64,000 nt of DNA from assembly GCA_013214025.1 (NCBI GenBank), contig JABSRN010000153.1, positions 48,239-112,238 of the forward strand, read 5' to 3'. This DNA comes from Polyangiaceae bacterium (lineage in GTDB: Bacteria > Myxococcota_A > Polyangia > Polyangiales > Polyangiaceae). Below, piece after piece: positions 9,736 through 18,243 of the stretch. The stretch's first letter is position 1. Every line of letters starts with the position of its first letter. The notes below the pieces were generated by a model. The model was not told where the DNA came from, ran no database searches, and saw only the letters and a list, made by a program, of their open reading frames with translations. The position numbers were made by a program, and so were the translations under genes.

Positions 9736-10425
9736 TTAGGCGAAGCCGCGCCGAGCCAACAGCTCGCCAAAGGGCTCCGTCTTTGGCTCGGAAGCTCCAG
9801 AACGGGACGCCTCGGCACCAATTCGCTCCGAGGCGGAACGGCCTGTGACCTCCGCGTGGCGAGCCGCGTAGCGCGCCAACAGATCCACCTCGATGTTTAG
9901 CAGTCCGCCCACTTGCAGGCCGCCCAGGTTCGTCACCGATTGGGTATGGGGGATGAGCATTACGCTGAAGCGCTCATCCGACACGGCATTCACCGTCAGG
10001 CTCACCCCGTCGAGGCACACGGAGCCTTTCACTGCGATGAAGGCCAGAAGCGCTCTGGGTGCTTCAATGGTCAGCTCCAGCGCATCACCGCTGGAACGAA
10101 GCTCAATAATTTTCGCAACACCGTCCACATGACCACTCACCAAATGGCCGCCGAGGCGGTCGCCCACGCGCAGGGACCGCTCCAGGTTGAGCGACGCTCC
10201 TGCTCGCAGGCCGCCCAGGGCAGTCTTGGCGAGGGTTTCCGACGAGACGGTCGCGTCAAAAAAACCCGGCCGGAGCCCGTCCACAGTCAAACAGACGCCA
10301 TTGACCGCGATCGATTCACCCATCTCGATGCCCGAAAATCCGCAGCAGACGCTCAGGCGCTCACCTGGGCCCATGACCTGCCGATGGGTCAATTCGCCGA
10401 CAGCTTCCACCAGGCCAGTAAACAT
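9736..10425 (-). CDS. ribE: Riboflavin synthase alpha subunit
   Basis: Dismutates two lumazine molecules to riboflavin plus the aminopyrimidine. The 229-residue protein has the two internally repeated lumazine-binding barrels: [12 protein letters not shown] at the N-terminus with [11 protein letters not shown] and SETLAKT in barrel 1, and GHVDGVAKI with VSLTVNAV in barrel 2. About 25 extra residues follow the usual C-terminal helix. It is the first gene of the minus-strand rib operon. No FMN riboswitch consensus is visible in the bases upstream, which lie between ribE and the divergent lipoprotein gene. Confidence 0.96.
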   Translation of the reverse strand: MFTGLVEAVGELTHRQVMGPGERLSVCCGFSGIEMGESIAVNGVCLTVDGLRPGFFDATVSSETLAKTALGGLRAGASLNLERSLRVGDRLGGHLVSGHVDGVAKIIELRSSGDALELTIEAPRALLAFIAVKGSVCLDGVSLTVNAVSDERFSVMLIPHTQSVTNLGGLQVGGLLNIEVDLLARYAARHAEVTGRSASERIGAEASRSGASEPKTEPFGELLARRGFA

Positions 10426-10652
10426 GAAGCGGGCATAGCATTAGCCGCCGCGGATAGGGCCTGGACACGCTTGCAGCAATGCTCACAAATGGGCGACCTC
10501 CACGGGAAAAGGCCCCGTTGCTGCCCTGCGGCATCGGCTCGATCCGCAAAATTGCCGATCCGCTCTGGGCAGCCGGGGACGCCACCAGGCGACCACCGCT
10601 TCCCCCCGATCCCGGACTTGCGACAGGGGCCGTCAGCGGGCAACCTAGGCTG

Positions 10653-11249
10653 GTGAGGACAGGGGTTCGAATCACGCTGATCGCAGCAGCCATTGCGGCT
10701 TTGCCCGCCTGTGGGCCGAGCTTTGAATCGCTGCACGAGAGCAATGTGCGCTTTGAACATTGTCATCGCCTCGACTTCGATCCGCGGGTCACAAATTCTC
10801 ATCGCTCGCGATGCTGGAACACCTGGGTCGGTACCTACATCTACGGGCAAACTTCGGATCGCGTGCAGTATGCCAAGCGTCGGCTGGGTGAACTGGGACG
10901 AACCGACGGAACCGATTCGTTGTTGGCTCGAGTCCAGCACCCTCTGGGTTCGGCCGGCCGCAAGCTGCTGAGCCCGATTGACTCTCACGCCCCCCCGCCC
11001 TCCGTGGAGCCCAACGCCGCCGCCGAGGTGCCAAGCGAGGAGGCCCAAATCGACACAGGCCAAAGCGACACCGGGGACACCGAGCCGAACGTCCCCCCAG
11101 GCGACGCCAGCCGGGCCGCGGAAGATCTCTGCAGCGATCGCTGTCAAAAGCAGCGGACTTCTTGCCGAACCAGCTGCGCCAGCGCCGACGGCGCTTGCCG
11201 AGCTTGCGGCAAGGACTACCGCGGGTGTATGCGGCGTTGCTTCCCGTAG
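10653..11249 (+). CDS. Cys-rich lipoprotein
   Basis: A 198-residue predicted lipoprotein. The GTG at 10653 is chosen because it starts a clean signal peptide (VRTGVRITLIAAAIAALPAC, lipobox LPAC, Cys 20). The longer open frame from 10479 would put about 58 unlikely residues in front of it. A variable Pro/Glu/Asp-rich middle precedes a C-terminal domain with ten regularly spaced Cys in about 40 residues (CSDRC, SCRTSC, CRACG, CMRRCF), probably a disulfide-rich knot or metal-binding module in the cell envelope. Family not recognised. It sits between ribE (divergent) and alr. Confidence 0.65.
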   Translation: MRTGVRITLIAAAIAALPACGPSFESLHESNVRFEHCHRLDFDPRVTNSHRSRCWNTWVGTYIYGQTSDRVQYAKRRLGELGRTDGTDSLLARVQHPLGSAGRKLLSPIDSHAPPPSVEPNAAAEVPSEEAQIDTGQSDTGDTEPNVPPGDASRAAEDLCSDRCQKQRTSCRTSCASADGACRACGKDYRGCMRRCFP

Positions 11250-11412
11250 ACCCCTGGATCCCCTGGAATCGCGCTTTTTGTTGGCCGCGTCGGCCAAACC
11301 TCTTACACCAAGACTTCAATCGACGCCGATGAACCCCCACGATCTCGCGAATCCCCGCCGGTCCCCCGCCGGACCCAATTCCAACCCACGTAGTCCGGGG
11401 GCGCCGCGCATC

Positions 11413-12561
11413 ATGCGTCCGGAACGCGCCCGGCTCCAAGATTGCGTTCGACCCACCCGCGCCGAAATCGATCTATCCAAGCTGCGGCACAATCTCGGCG
11501 TCCTCCGCCGAGCGAGCCGTTCCCCCGTGTGGGGAGTGTTGAAAGCAGATGCCTACGGGCACGGAGCGAAGCCCCTTGCCCGAACGCTCGAACGCGCGGG
11601 TATCGCAGGTATCTGCGTCGCGCTATTGGAAGAAGCCATCGAGCTTCGTGACGCTGGCATTCGCACACCCATACTGGTGATGGGCGGATTCTACGGCGGA
11701 GCCTGGAGCAAGCTGCTCGAGCATCAATTGACACCGGTGCTTTTCGACCCCGCCCAAATCGAAGCCCTCGCCGAGGAGGTTCGTTTCACTGGCGCATCTC
11801 CCATGTCCGTGCACATCAAGATCGATACCGGCATGGCCCGGCTCGGCGCGACAAGCAGCCAAGCCCACGATCTTGGCGCCACCTTGCTTCGCCATCCTGA
11901 AGTGAAGCTCGAAGGCTTGATGACTCATTTCGCCTGCGCCGACACCAGTGTCGAATCCATCGGTCAGCAACTCAACGAATTCGACGTGGTCACGGCCAAA
12001 CTGACCGCCCTCGGGCTGGAAGCTCCCATCCGTCACGCGGCCAACTCGGCGGCAGTATTTCGCAGCGAACGGTCCCACTTGAACATGACCCGACCGGGCA
12101 TCGCGCTGTTTGGGGTTGAGCCCGCCGCCGGCATGGCCGCCCAGTTAAAGCCTGTAATGAAGGTGCGCAGCGAGTTCTCCGCCCTTCGCGAAATCCGTGA
12201 AGGGAACAGCGTCGGCTATGGCGCCAGCTGGACAGCGAAACGAACTAGCCGAATCGGAACTCTTCCGATCGGCTACGCCGACGGTCTCCCTCGCTCTCTG
12301 AGCAACCGCGGGCACGTATTGGTTCGCGGGAAACGCGCTCCCATCGTGGGTACCGTCAGCATGGACATGACGATGATCGACGTGACCGAAATCGAAAACG
12401 TAGGGATGGCCGACGAGGTGGTTGTGCTCGGCGAGCAAACGGGGCCGCTCGGCTCTGATGAAATCACTGCCCGGGAGATTGCCGATCACTCGGGCACCAT
12501 CGCCTGGGAAATCCTCACCAATATTTCTCGCCGAGTCCCGCGCTTCCTCCGAGAGCCCTAG
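11413..12561 (+). CDS. alr: Alanine racemase
   Basis: PLP enzyme interconverting L- and D-alanine for peptidoglycan. In the 382-residue form starting at ATG 11413, the PLP lysine is K44 in VLKADAYGHGA. The partner segment GYGASWTAKRTSRIGTLPIGYADG carries the opposite-face catalytic Tyr region, and SMDMTMIDVT is the C-terminal domain signature. The choice of 11413 places PTRAEIDLSKLRHN about 14 residues in, as in most Alr proteins; ATG 11329 would add a 28-residue Pro/Arg-rich leader. It converges on the TPR protein gene, with a repeat/hairpin between them. Confidence 0.96.
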   Translation: MRPERARLQDCVRPTRAEIDLSKLRHNLGVLRRASRSPVWGVLKADAYGHGAKPLARTLERAGIAGICVALLEEAIELRDAGIRTPILVMGGFYGGAWSKLLEHQLTPVLFDPAQIEALAEEVRFTGASPMSVHIKIDTGMARLGATSSQAHDLGATLLRHPEVKLEGLMTHFACADTSVESIGQQLNEFDVVTAKLTALGLEAPIRHAANSAAVFRSERSHLNMTRPGIALFGVEPAAGMAAQLKPVMKVRSEFSALREIREGNSVGYGASWTAKRTSRIGTLPIGYADGLPRSLSNRGHVLVRGKRAPIVGTVSMDMTMIDVTEIENVGMADEVVVLGEQTGPLGSDEITAREIADHSGTIAWEILTNISRRVPRFLREP

Positions 12562-12600
12562 CCTTCGTCGAGAGCCCGGGCCTTCGTCGAGAGCCCGGGC
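12562..12600. repeat. 19-bp tandem repeat forming a GCCCGGGC hairpin between convergent genes
   Basis: Two head-to-tail copies of CCTTCGTCGAGAGCCCGGG (12562-12580 and 12581-12599). The self-complementary GCCCGGGC occurs at 12574-12581 and 12593-12600 and can fold into an 8-bp stem with an 11-base loop. It lies exactly between the stops of alr and the TPR gene, so it may serve as a bidirectional terminator, although no T-tract follows. Confidence 0.6.
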
Positions 12601-12607
12601 CAGCCAG

Positions 12608-15469
12608 CTAGATGGGGCCGATGGGCGCCGCACCCTGCGGTAGTGACTCTGCCGCTTTCAGCTGCTTCGCTGCGTCCTGCGGACGACCCAATTGGCTGAG
12701 CAATTTCGCGAGCAATCGATGAACTTCTGCCTTCTCGGCGACGTCGCCACGGCACAACAGAGCACTCTCCCACTCAAACAGGGCCTCCCGCCTTCGCCCC
12801 AAGCTCTCAAGCGCAGTACCGTACAGACGATGGGTGCTCATACCTTCCATGTCTAGGTACACTGCGGCTTCACCGAGCGAAGCGGCTTCTTGAGGGCGCT
12901 TCGCCTCCAACAGCAATGCCATGAGCGTCCGATAGGAGACGGCGTCGCTTTGATCGATCTTCACTAGTTTGCTCAGTAGCGAGATGGCCTCCGTCTTGTC
13001 CTTCTTGGCCGTCGCCAACTGAGCCAAGGACCGAAGGGGCCTTTCCGCTAGAGGGTCGAAGATATGGGCCGACCGCCACGCCAGCACAGCAACGGACTGC
13101 TGTTTGCGCTGCTGGGCGATCTCCGCGCGCATCATCTGAACCAGAAATCCATCGGCACCGCTTGCCAGCAATTTCTCCAATTCAACACCGGCCTGTTTGG
13201 CGTTCTTTTCCCGCACCTGGATCAACACCCGAATCCACAATGCGTCGGGATCCCTGGGCGCCAGCTTGAGCAGCTTCGACGCCGTGAGCTCGGCCAACGT
13301 CAGCTTGGTGGCGCGCACCGCCGCCAGCGCCAGAGCTCTCAGCAACTTCTTGTCCTGGGGCGAAGCCTGGGATGCGGCCTTTGCCACTTTCAGTTCCGGA
13401 GCCCGATCCAGAGGAACAAACTGTCCCTCGAAACGTTTGGTTCGTTCTCGCATATAGGCACGAAACTGAGTATCAATCTGGTCAAGACTCTGTCCCAGAG
13501 CTTGCTGGCAGACCTCGGCGGTAGGCAAACCCTGACCCCACAAGGTCATCATGCGAGAGAGCTTCTTGGGGCCGTGGCTTTCCCCTAGCATCTTCACCAC
13601 GACGCTGGCTGTGTAGTACGCCGTCGCGACATCCGCCATATCGTCAGCATGCGTAAAAGCCCGGTTTAAATCGCGCAGATGAGGCACACGCCCTTGGAGG
13701 AGCGCCCGATACAATGGCAAGTCGAGCTCCCTACGCCACTCCGGACGGGCGATGATCGTCTCGTACTCTGCAAGGCCTTCTGTGAACCAGCGCGGCACGT
13801 GATGAAGTGATTGCTGAATGTGGAATACGTGGGCAAGCTCGTGCCACAAGGTCATGCCGAGATTGAAGGTCTCAGTGGCTGGACTCATGCTGGCGACCGT
13901 GCGCCCGAAACACACACCTTGAATGGCTGTATGGGGCAAGCCCGAAGTCCGCACCGCAAAGCTCTCTCGCTTCGCGTACAGTTCGATATAAGTCGGGTTC
14001 TTGGGTCGGAAATTATAACGCTCCACAAAACGATCGAAGGCCTGGTTGAGCATCTTCGGTACGTATCGTTCGAGGATGGCCCGCTCTTTTCGGTGATAGC
14101 GAAAGTGGAAACGCCGTCCCGCCACGCTCTCGTATTCCTTGGCGATCACTTTTTCATAGAGGTTCAACGTGTTGAACACTCGCGTATTAAATGGATCTCG
14201 CGAGAATGCTCGGCCCAAGGCTCGAAGACCATCCGCCTCCGCACCCGAACGGATCAGGTTGACGCCAAGCTTCGCGTAGGCATGAGCATCCGTCGAATCA
14301 ACGAACACCGCCTCCCGCATGAGTTCGACAATTTTTTCGTATCTGTGCTCCCACTCCGCGTATTCCCCCACAATCTGAAACAGGCGTGAGTAGTTTGGCG
14401 ATAGCATGAGCACATGAGCTTTGGCGACTTCGAATCCCTCGGGATCATCCGCTAGAAAACGAATGGCCGCCTTCATACTCAGCAGCTCTAGGTTCTTCGG
14501 CTCCCAGCGGAGCCCATCATCCGCGTGAGCATCCGCTTTATTGATATCCAAGTCTCGAAGGGCCAGGCCCGCCAACACGAGATGCCCACGCGCCAACTTC
14601 GGATTGGTGCTTAGGGCTCGCGACACTAAGGCTTCCGCTTGATCAAATCTCAGCGCCTGAATTAGCCGGATCTGCGCCAGATACACCAGCGCCTCGGGGT
14701 GCTCCGGGGCGCGTTTCAGTAGATCATTAACGACCTCTTCCGCATGCCCGGGATCGTGCTTGTCCAGGAAGAGCTCGGCGCGCCATAGCAGGACTCGGGC
14801 GGGAGCATCCGACACCAGCTCGGCGCGATTGAAGGCGTCGTTGGCGTCCTCGGGACTCTTGAGCAAGAACGCCGCGCGCCCCACTCGCGCCAATCCCAAC
14901 GCGTCCGAGTCTTTCAGCTGGTCGTCGTTGAACTCGTCCACCAGAGTCATCAAGAGCTTCTGGCCGCTATGGCGATGACCGCGTAGCAACTCCAGTTCCC
15001 CCAGCCCGAGGCGAGCTGAGCGAAGCGCATCGGGCGTGGCGGTTTCGGACGCCACGACGGCTTCAAGCAATGATGCCGCCTCGTCGATTTGCCCGCGACG
15101 AGACAGCACACCCGCGAGGATGAGCTGCGCCTCCGGATGTTTCCCATGGGCTGCCAACGCCGACTCGGCAAGCTTCCCCCGACCCGTTGCCACCAACACC
15201 CGAGCCAGCCCGACATCCGCTGGCGCTCCCGCCGCTACCAGATGACGATACTGGCGCTCCGCCAAAGCGTACTGGCTCTTGCGGAACGCGGTCTCGGCAG
15301 ATTGCAAGGAGACCACTGCCGGCGCTGCAGGCTCGCGCGCCGTCGAAAAGGGGGACGGTCCCGACGCCGGTAGCCCTCCGGCAGCGGGCGAGCAAGACGA
15401 GCTGGCACAGACCAGAGCCCCCAGCAGCGCCGGTGAAAGCAGCTTCGAGACTCTCACTTGGGACTCCAC
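12608..15469 (-). CDS. TPR-repeat envelope protein with HExxH metallopeptidase (MA-clan-like) domain
   Basis: A 953-residue exported protein. The N-terminal signal sequence ends near ASSSC (possible lipobox, Cys 26). Tetratricopeptide-like helical repeats occupy about residues 50-430 and again 720-940. Between them is a gluzincin-type domain with HELAH at 543-547 and the third zinc ligand region WFTEGLAEYE about 20 residues later, as in the 'peptidase MA-like' family. It probably acts in the periplasm or outer membrane; substrate unknown. Its ATG lies 16 bases inside the end of the SAM hydrolase gene, suggesting coupling, and it is the last gene of the rph operon. Confidence 0.85.
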   Translation of the reverse strand: MESQVRVSKLLSPALLGALVCASSSCSPAAGGLPASGPSPFSTAREPAAPAVVSLQSAETAFRKSQYALAERQYRHLVAAGAPADVGLARVLVATGRGKLAESALAAHGKHPEAQLILAGVLSRRGQIDEAASLLEAVVASETATPDALRSARLGLGELELLRGHRHSGQKLLMTLVDEFNDDQLKDSDALGLARVGRAAFLLKSPEDANDAFNRAELVSDAPARVLLWRAELFLDKHDPGHAEEVVNDLLKRAPEHPEALVYLAQIRLIQALRFDQAEALVSRALSTNPKLARGHLVLAGLALRDLDINKADAHADDGLRWEPKNLELLSMKAAIRFLADDPEGFEVAKAHVLMLSPNYSRLFQIVGEYAEWEHRYEKIVELMREAVFVDSTDAHAYAKLGVNLIRSGAEADGLRALGRAFSRDPFNTRVFNTLNLYEKVIAKEYESVAGRRFHFRYHRKERAILERYVPKMLNQAFDRFVERYNFRPKNPTYIELYAKRESFAVRTSGLPHTAIQGVCFGRTVASMSPATETFNLGMTLWHELAHVFHIQQSLHHVPRWFTEGLAEYETIIARPEWRRELDLPLYRALLQGRVPHLRDLNRAFTHADDMADVATAYYTASVVVKMLGESHGPKKLSRMMTLWGQGLPTAEVCQQALGQSLDQIDTQFRAYMRERTKRFEGQFVPLDRAPELKVAKAASQASPQDKKLLRALALAAVRATKLTLAELTASKLLKLAPRDPDALWIRVLIQVREKNAKQAGVELEKLLASGADGFLVQMMRAEIAQQRKQQSVAVLAWRSAHIFDPLAERPLRSLAQLATAKKDKTEAISLLSKLVKIDQSDAVSYRTLMALLLEAKRPQEAASLGEAAVYLDMEGMSTHRLYGTALESLGRRREALFEWESALLCRGDVAEKAEVHRLLAKLLSQLGRPQDAAKQLKAAESLPQGAAPIGPI

Positions 15470-16245
15470 CGCAGGCTAACGGGGGAGCCCAGCGCATCGC
15501 CATAGTTGCGGCGAGCGCTGGCGTCTCTGGAAACGATTTCTAAGGTGCCGAAGGAGTTCACCAAAGTGCCCGACGCACCGACCTCCAACTGGCCGTAGGT
15601 CTCAACAAGAGAAAAAGCGTGTTCCCCAAGGTGCAGTCCGAGGTTCGCACGCTCTTCGGCGGCGCGGGCTGGCAGTTCGATGTTGGTGATCAAGTTGCCG
15701 AAATGGTCGACGCAGACAATGTGGCCATCCACCCGACCCGGCGACGTCACGGTCTCGCTGAGTCGCGGCGCAACGATGTTTTGCGCAATCTCTCCCAGCT
15801 CACTCGGTTGGCGTTGAGCCGACGCCAGTTCGGCGGCCAGAGGGGCGAACAATTCACGCCCATGAAATGTCGAACTCAAGGTCGGGTAAGCTAGCGCCGG
15901 CACGTCAACCCGGCGCGTAACAGCGTCCGCAGACGAGCGCAGGCTATGGGACAGTAAGCCGTTGTCCGGCACCAGGAAGACATGACCGTGCGCCTCGTGC
16001 ACCAAGACCGCCCGGTCGGTGCCCACTCCTGGATCGATCACAGCGATGTGCACCGTGCCCCGTGGGAACCACGCGTAGGCCCGCTCCAGCCAGTAGCTGG
16101 CCCAGCGAATGTCCTGGGGAGGCACGCCGTGGCTCACATCCACGATGCGAACATCAGATGCGCGGGAATAGATGACGCCCTTCATCACACCAACGTAGGG
16201 GTCGCTCAGCCCAAAATCAGTCAGCAGGGTGATCAGCGCCGGCAC
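15454..16245 (-). CDS. SAM hydrolase / SAM hydroxide adenosyltransferase (DUF62 family)
   Basis: A 263-residue homologue of the fluorinase/chlorinase superfamily, whose common members hydrolyse S-adenosylmethionine to adenosine and methionine. Diagnostic motifs are ITLLTDFGLSDPYVGVMKGV at the N-terminus, HGVPPQDI, VIDPGVGTDR, PDNGLL, and CVDHFGNLITNI with the nucleobase-binding NSFGTLE at the end. The GTG at 16245 is preferred (GGAGAGG about 11 bases upstream, family-like N-terminus, no overlap with the preceding gene). The frame extends to 16350 but that part overlaps the preceding small gene. It is part of the rph operon. Confidence 0.9.
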   Translation of the reverse strand: MPALITLLTDFGLSDPYVGVMKGVIYSRASDVRIVDVSHGVPPQDIRWASYWLERAYAWFPRGTVHIAVIDPGVGTDRAVLVHEAHGHVFLVPDNGLLSHSLRSSADAVTRRVDVPALAYPTLSSTFHGRELFAPLAAELASAQRQPSELGEIAQNIVAPRLSETVTSPGRVDGHIVCVDHFGNLITNIELPARAAEERANLGLHLGEHAFSLVETYGQLEVGASGTLVNSFGTLEIVSRDASARRNYGDALGSPVSLRWSPK

Positions 16246-16250
16246 GAGGG

Positions 16251-16544
16251 TTAACGCCTCTCCACCTTGTCGCGCCACCGCGTAATGCGCCGAGGCCAAC
16301 CCGAAGACTGCTGATCTCGCCACGCCCCGCGCAGCAGGCTCCGGAGCCAATCAGTCACCCATTCTGGCATGGGCGCCGTCTGCTCCGGGCTGAACTCGAC
16401 CTCGACCTTGCCGTCCGCTTTGGCTACTTGGGCGACGCCCTGCCAGCCGTGCTCTGCCGACTGAATGTCGATCAGGTAACGTGCATCTTCCTCGACGCTG
16501 TCGAGACGAAGCTCGGCGCGCATTCCGCTATTTGGGCTCTCCAC
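16251..16544 (-). CDS. Small conserved-looking hypothetical protein
   Basis: A 97-residue protein between rph and the SAM hydrolase-like gene, 5 bases from the latter. A mixed alpha/beta N-terminal half (LRLDSVEEDARYLIDIQSA) precedes an amphipathic Trp/Arg-rich C-terminal region (WVTDWLRSLLRGAW ... WPRRITRWRDKV). No signal peptide or membrane segment. Position inside a tight operon supports it being real. Function unknown; the basic, Trp-rich tail might bind nucleic acid or a protein partner, but this is speculation. Confidence 0.7.
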   Translation of the reverse strand: MESPNSGMRAELRLDSVEEDARYLIDIQSAEHGWQGVAQVAKADGKVEVEFSPEQTAPMPEWVTDWLRSLLRGAWRDQQSSGWPRRITRWRDKVERR

Positions 16545-16627
16545 CTACCCACCATAGCGCGTGATGGGAGATTGGCGAAAACGATCCTAGCCTTCCAGGC
16601 CGCGACCACCACGATTTGAGCACGGGA

Positions 16628-17386
16628 TCAGGACATCACGTCGTCAAGGTCAACGCCGGCTTCCTCGAGAGCCTTTCGCTGGACCTTACAAAGGGACGCT
16701 ACGCCCTCCATGCCCAGATCGATCAGTCCGTCCATATCGCTACGCGGAACCGCTTCGCCCTCGGCGGTGCCCTGAATTTCGACTACGCCCTCCCGGCCGG
16801 TCCCGACCAGATTGAGATCCACGCGCGCGGTGCTGTCTTCGGCGTAACACAAGTCCAAGGCGTACTGCCCGTCGACATGACCCACACTGATGGCCGCCAC
16901 CTGATCGCGGACAGTACCCGACTTCAAGCTACCCGCCACCTTCAGCTTCGACAGCGCCATGGCCATCGCCACAAATCCGCCGGTTACAGATGCCGTGCGA
17001 GTCCCGCCATCTGCCTCCAAGACGTCGCAGTCGATGGTGATGCTGCGTTCGCCAAATTTGTCGAGATCGATGGCTGCCCGCAGGCTCCTGCCGATCAATC
17101 TCTCAATCTCTTTGGCGCGACCACCGATTGAGCCCCGTCTACCGTCGCGATTCTCGCGGCGCTTCGGATTGCAACGCGGATGCATTTGGTACTCAGCCGT
17201 GAGCCAACCCTTGCCTCGACCTACCAAAAATTTCGGCACGCTGCTGTCTACGCTGGCGGTGCAGAGCACCACCGTACCGCCAGCGGAGTACAGCACTGAG
17301 CCCTCCGCTAAACGGTGAAAACCCGGCGTCATGGTGACAGGGCGATGAACGCGGAGATCCCTTCCGGACCGTTTTTCGAGACTCAT
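16628..17386 (-). CDS. rph: Ribonuclease PH
   Basis: Phosphate-dependent 3'-5' exoribonuclease that trims tRNA 3' ends. The 252-residue protein begins at ATG 17386 (SLEKRSGRDLRVHRPVTM). The frame runs on to 17806 but overlaps the divergent queE there. Key features are GGTVVLCTASVD, the EIERLIGRSLRAAIDL helix, ITIDCDVLEADGGTRTASVTGGFVA with the phosphate-binding GGTRT, and the C-terminal EIQGTAEGEA. The segment between AEYQMHPRCNPKRREN and GRRGS is Cys/Arg-rich and slightly unusual for the loop. It heads the minus operon with the small ORF, the SAM hydrolase and the TPR protein. Confidence 0.95.
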   Translation of the reverse strand: MSLEKRSGRDLRVHRPVTMTPGFHRLAEGSVLYSAGGTVVLCTASVDSSVPKFLVGRGKGWLTAEYQMHPRCNPKRRENRDGRRGSIGGRAKEIERLIGRSLRAAIDLDKFGERSITIDCDVLEADGGTRTASVTGGFVAMAMALSKLKVAGSLKSGTVRDQVAAISVGHVDGQYALDLCYAEDSTARVDLNLVGTGREGVVEIQGTAEGEAVPRSDMDGLIDLGMEGVASLCKVQRKALEEAGVDLDDVMS

Positions 17387-17518
17387 GGGCGTCTTGTAAC
17401 ACGACGGGGCCATCCTGGACGGGCGTTCCGCGGTTTCGCCAAGACGGGACAGCCGATGCGCTGATTCGTTGCGACCGCGTGCCGGCTCCAGTAGCCATGG
17501 CGGCATCCGAGCCCGGCC

Positions 17519-18235
17519 ATGTCCTCCGCCCCCGATGAGTTGAAACTGAAGATCTCCGAGATCTTTGCCAGTGTACAAGGCGAGGGCCGAAGCGCTGGGG
17601 CCGACGCTGTTTTTCTCCGACTCGCGATGTGCAACCTGCGCTGCGATTGGTGTGATACGCGCTACAGCTGGGATTTCGCCAATTTTCGCTACGACGACGA
17701 GGTCGACGAACTCGACATTTCGGCCGTCGAAGCTCAGCTGACCGCCACCGACTCGCCTCCGGGATCGCACTTGGTCATCACCGGCGGGGAGCCCTTGCTT
17801 CAGCAACCCGCCCTCGAAGCACTGCTGGCCCGGCTCGATTCCGAGCTCTTCGTCGAGCTCGAGACCAACGGCACGCTCGCGCCGTCCGAAGCTATCGCCA
17901 CCCGGGTCAATCAGTTTAACGTGTCGCCGAAGCTCGACAATTCCAAAGAGCCCGAACGCCGCCGGCTCATTTCGTCGTCGCTGGATGCCCTACGGAGGAC
18001 AGACAAAGCGTGGCTAAAACTGGTCGTCGAAGGCGAGCAAGAGCACGACGAGATCGAGACCCTCGTCAGCCGATTCGATTGGCCCAAGGAACGTGTGTTG
18101 CTGATGCCTCAGGCAGCGCAACGATCGGTGCTAGAGCGGCGGGCGCCCCAGGTGCAACAACTCGCTCGGAGTCTAGGACTCGGCTACTCGCCGCGGCTCC
18201 ACATCGAACGCTGGGGCGGGCGGCGCGGCGTCTAA
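17519..18235 (+). CDS. queE: 7-carboxy-7-deazaguanine synthase
   Basis: Radical SAM enzyme of queuosine biosynthesis that contracts 6-carboxytetrahydropterin to CDG. The 238 residues show EIFASVQGEGRSAG at the start, the cluster motif CxxxCxxC at C38/C42/C45 (CNLRCDWCDT, the usual QueE form), the glycine-rich SAM site ITGGEPLLQQ, and the C-terminal SPRLHIERWG. It is divergent from rph and convergent, 8 bases apart, with the sulfatase-like gene. Other que genes are not in the window. Confidence 0.95.
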   Translation: MSSAPDELKLKISEIFASVQGEGRSAGADAVFLRLAMCNLRCDWCDTRYSWDFANFRYDDEVDELDISAVEAQLTATDSPPGSHLVITGGEPLLQQPALEALLARLDSELFVELETNGTLAPSEAIATRVNQFNVSPKLDNSKEPERRRLISSSLDALRRTDKAWLKLVVEGEQEHDEIETLVSRFDWPKERVLLMPQAAQRSVLERRAPQVQQLARSLGLGYSPRLHIERWGGRRGV

Positions 18236-18243
18236 ACGGAAGC

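Noticed and set aside
10426..10652. Possible FMN riboswitch upstream of the riboflavin operon
   Set aside because: The conserved RFN blocks (such as AGGGTGAAATTCC and the GACCGG-type motifs) are not present before ribE.
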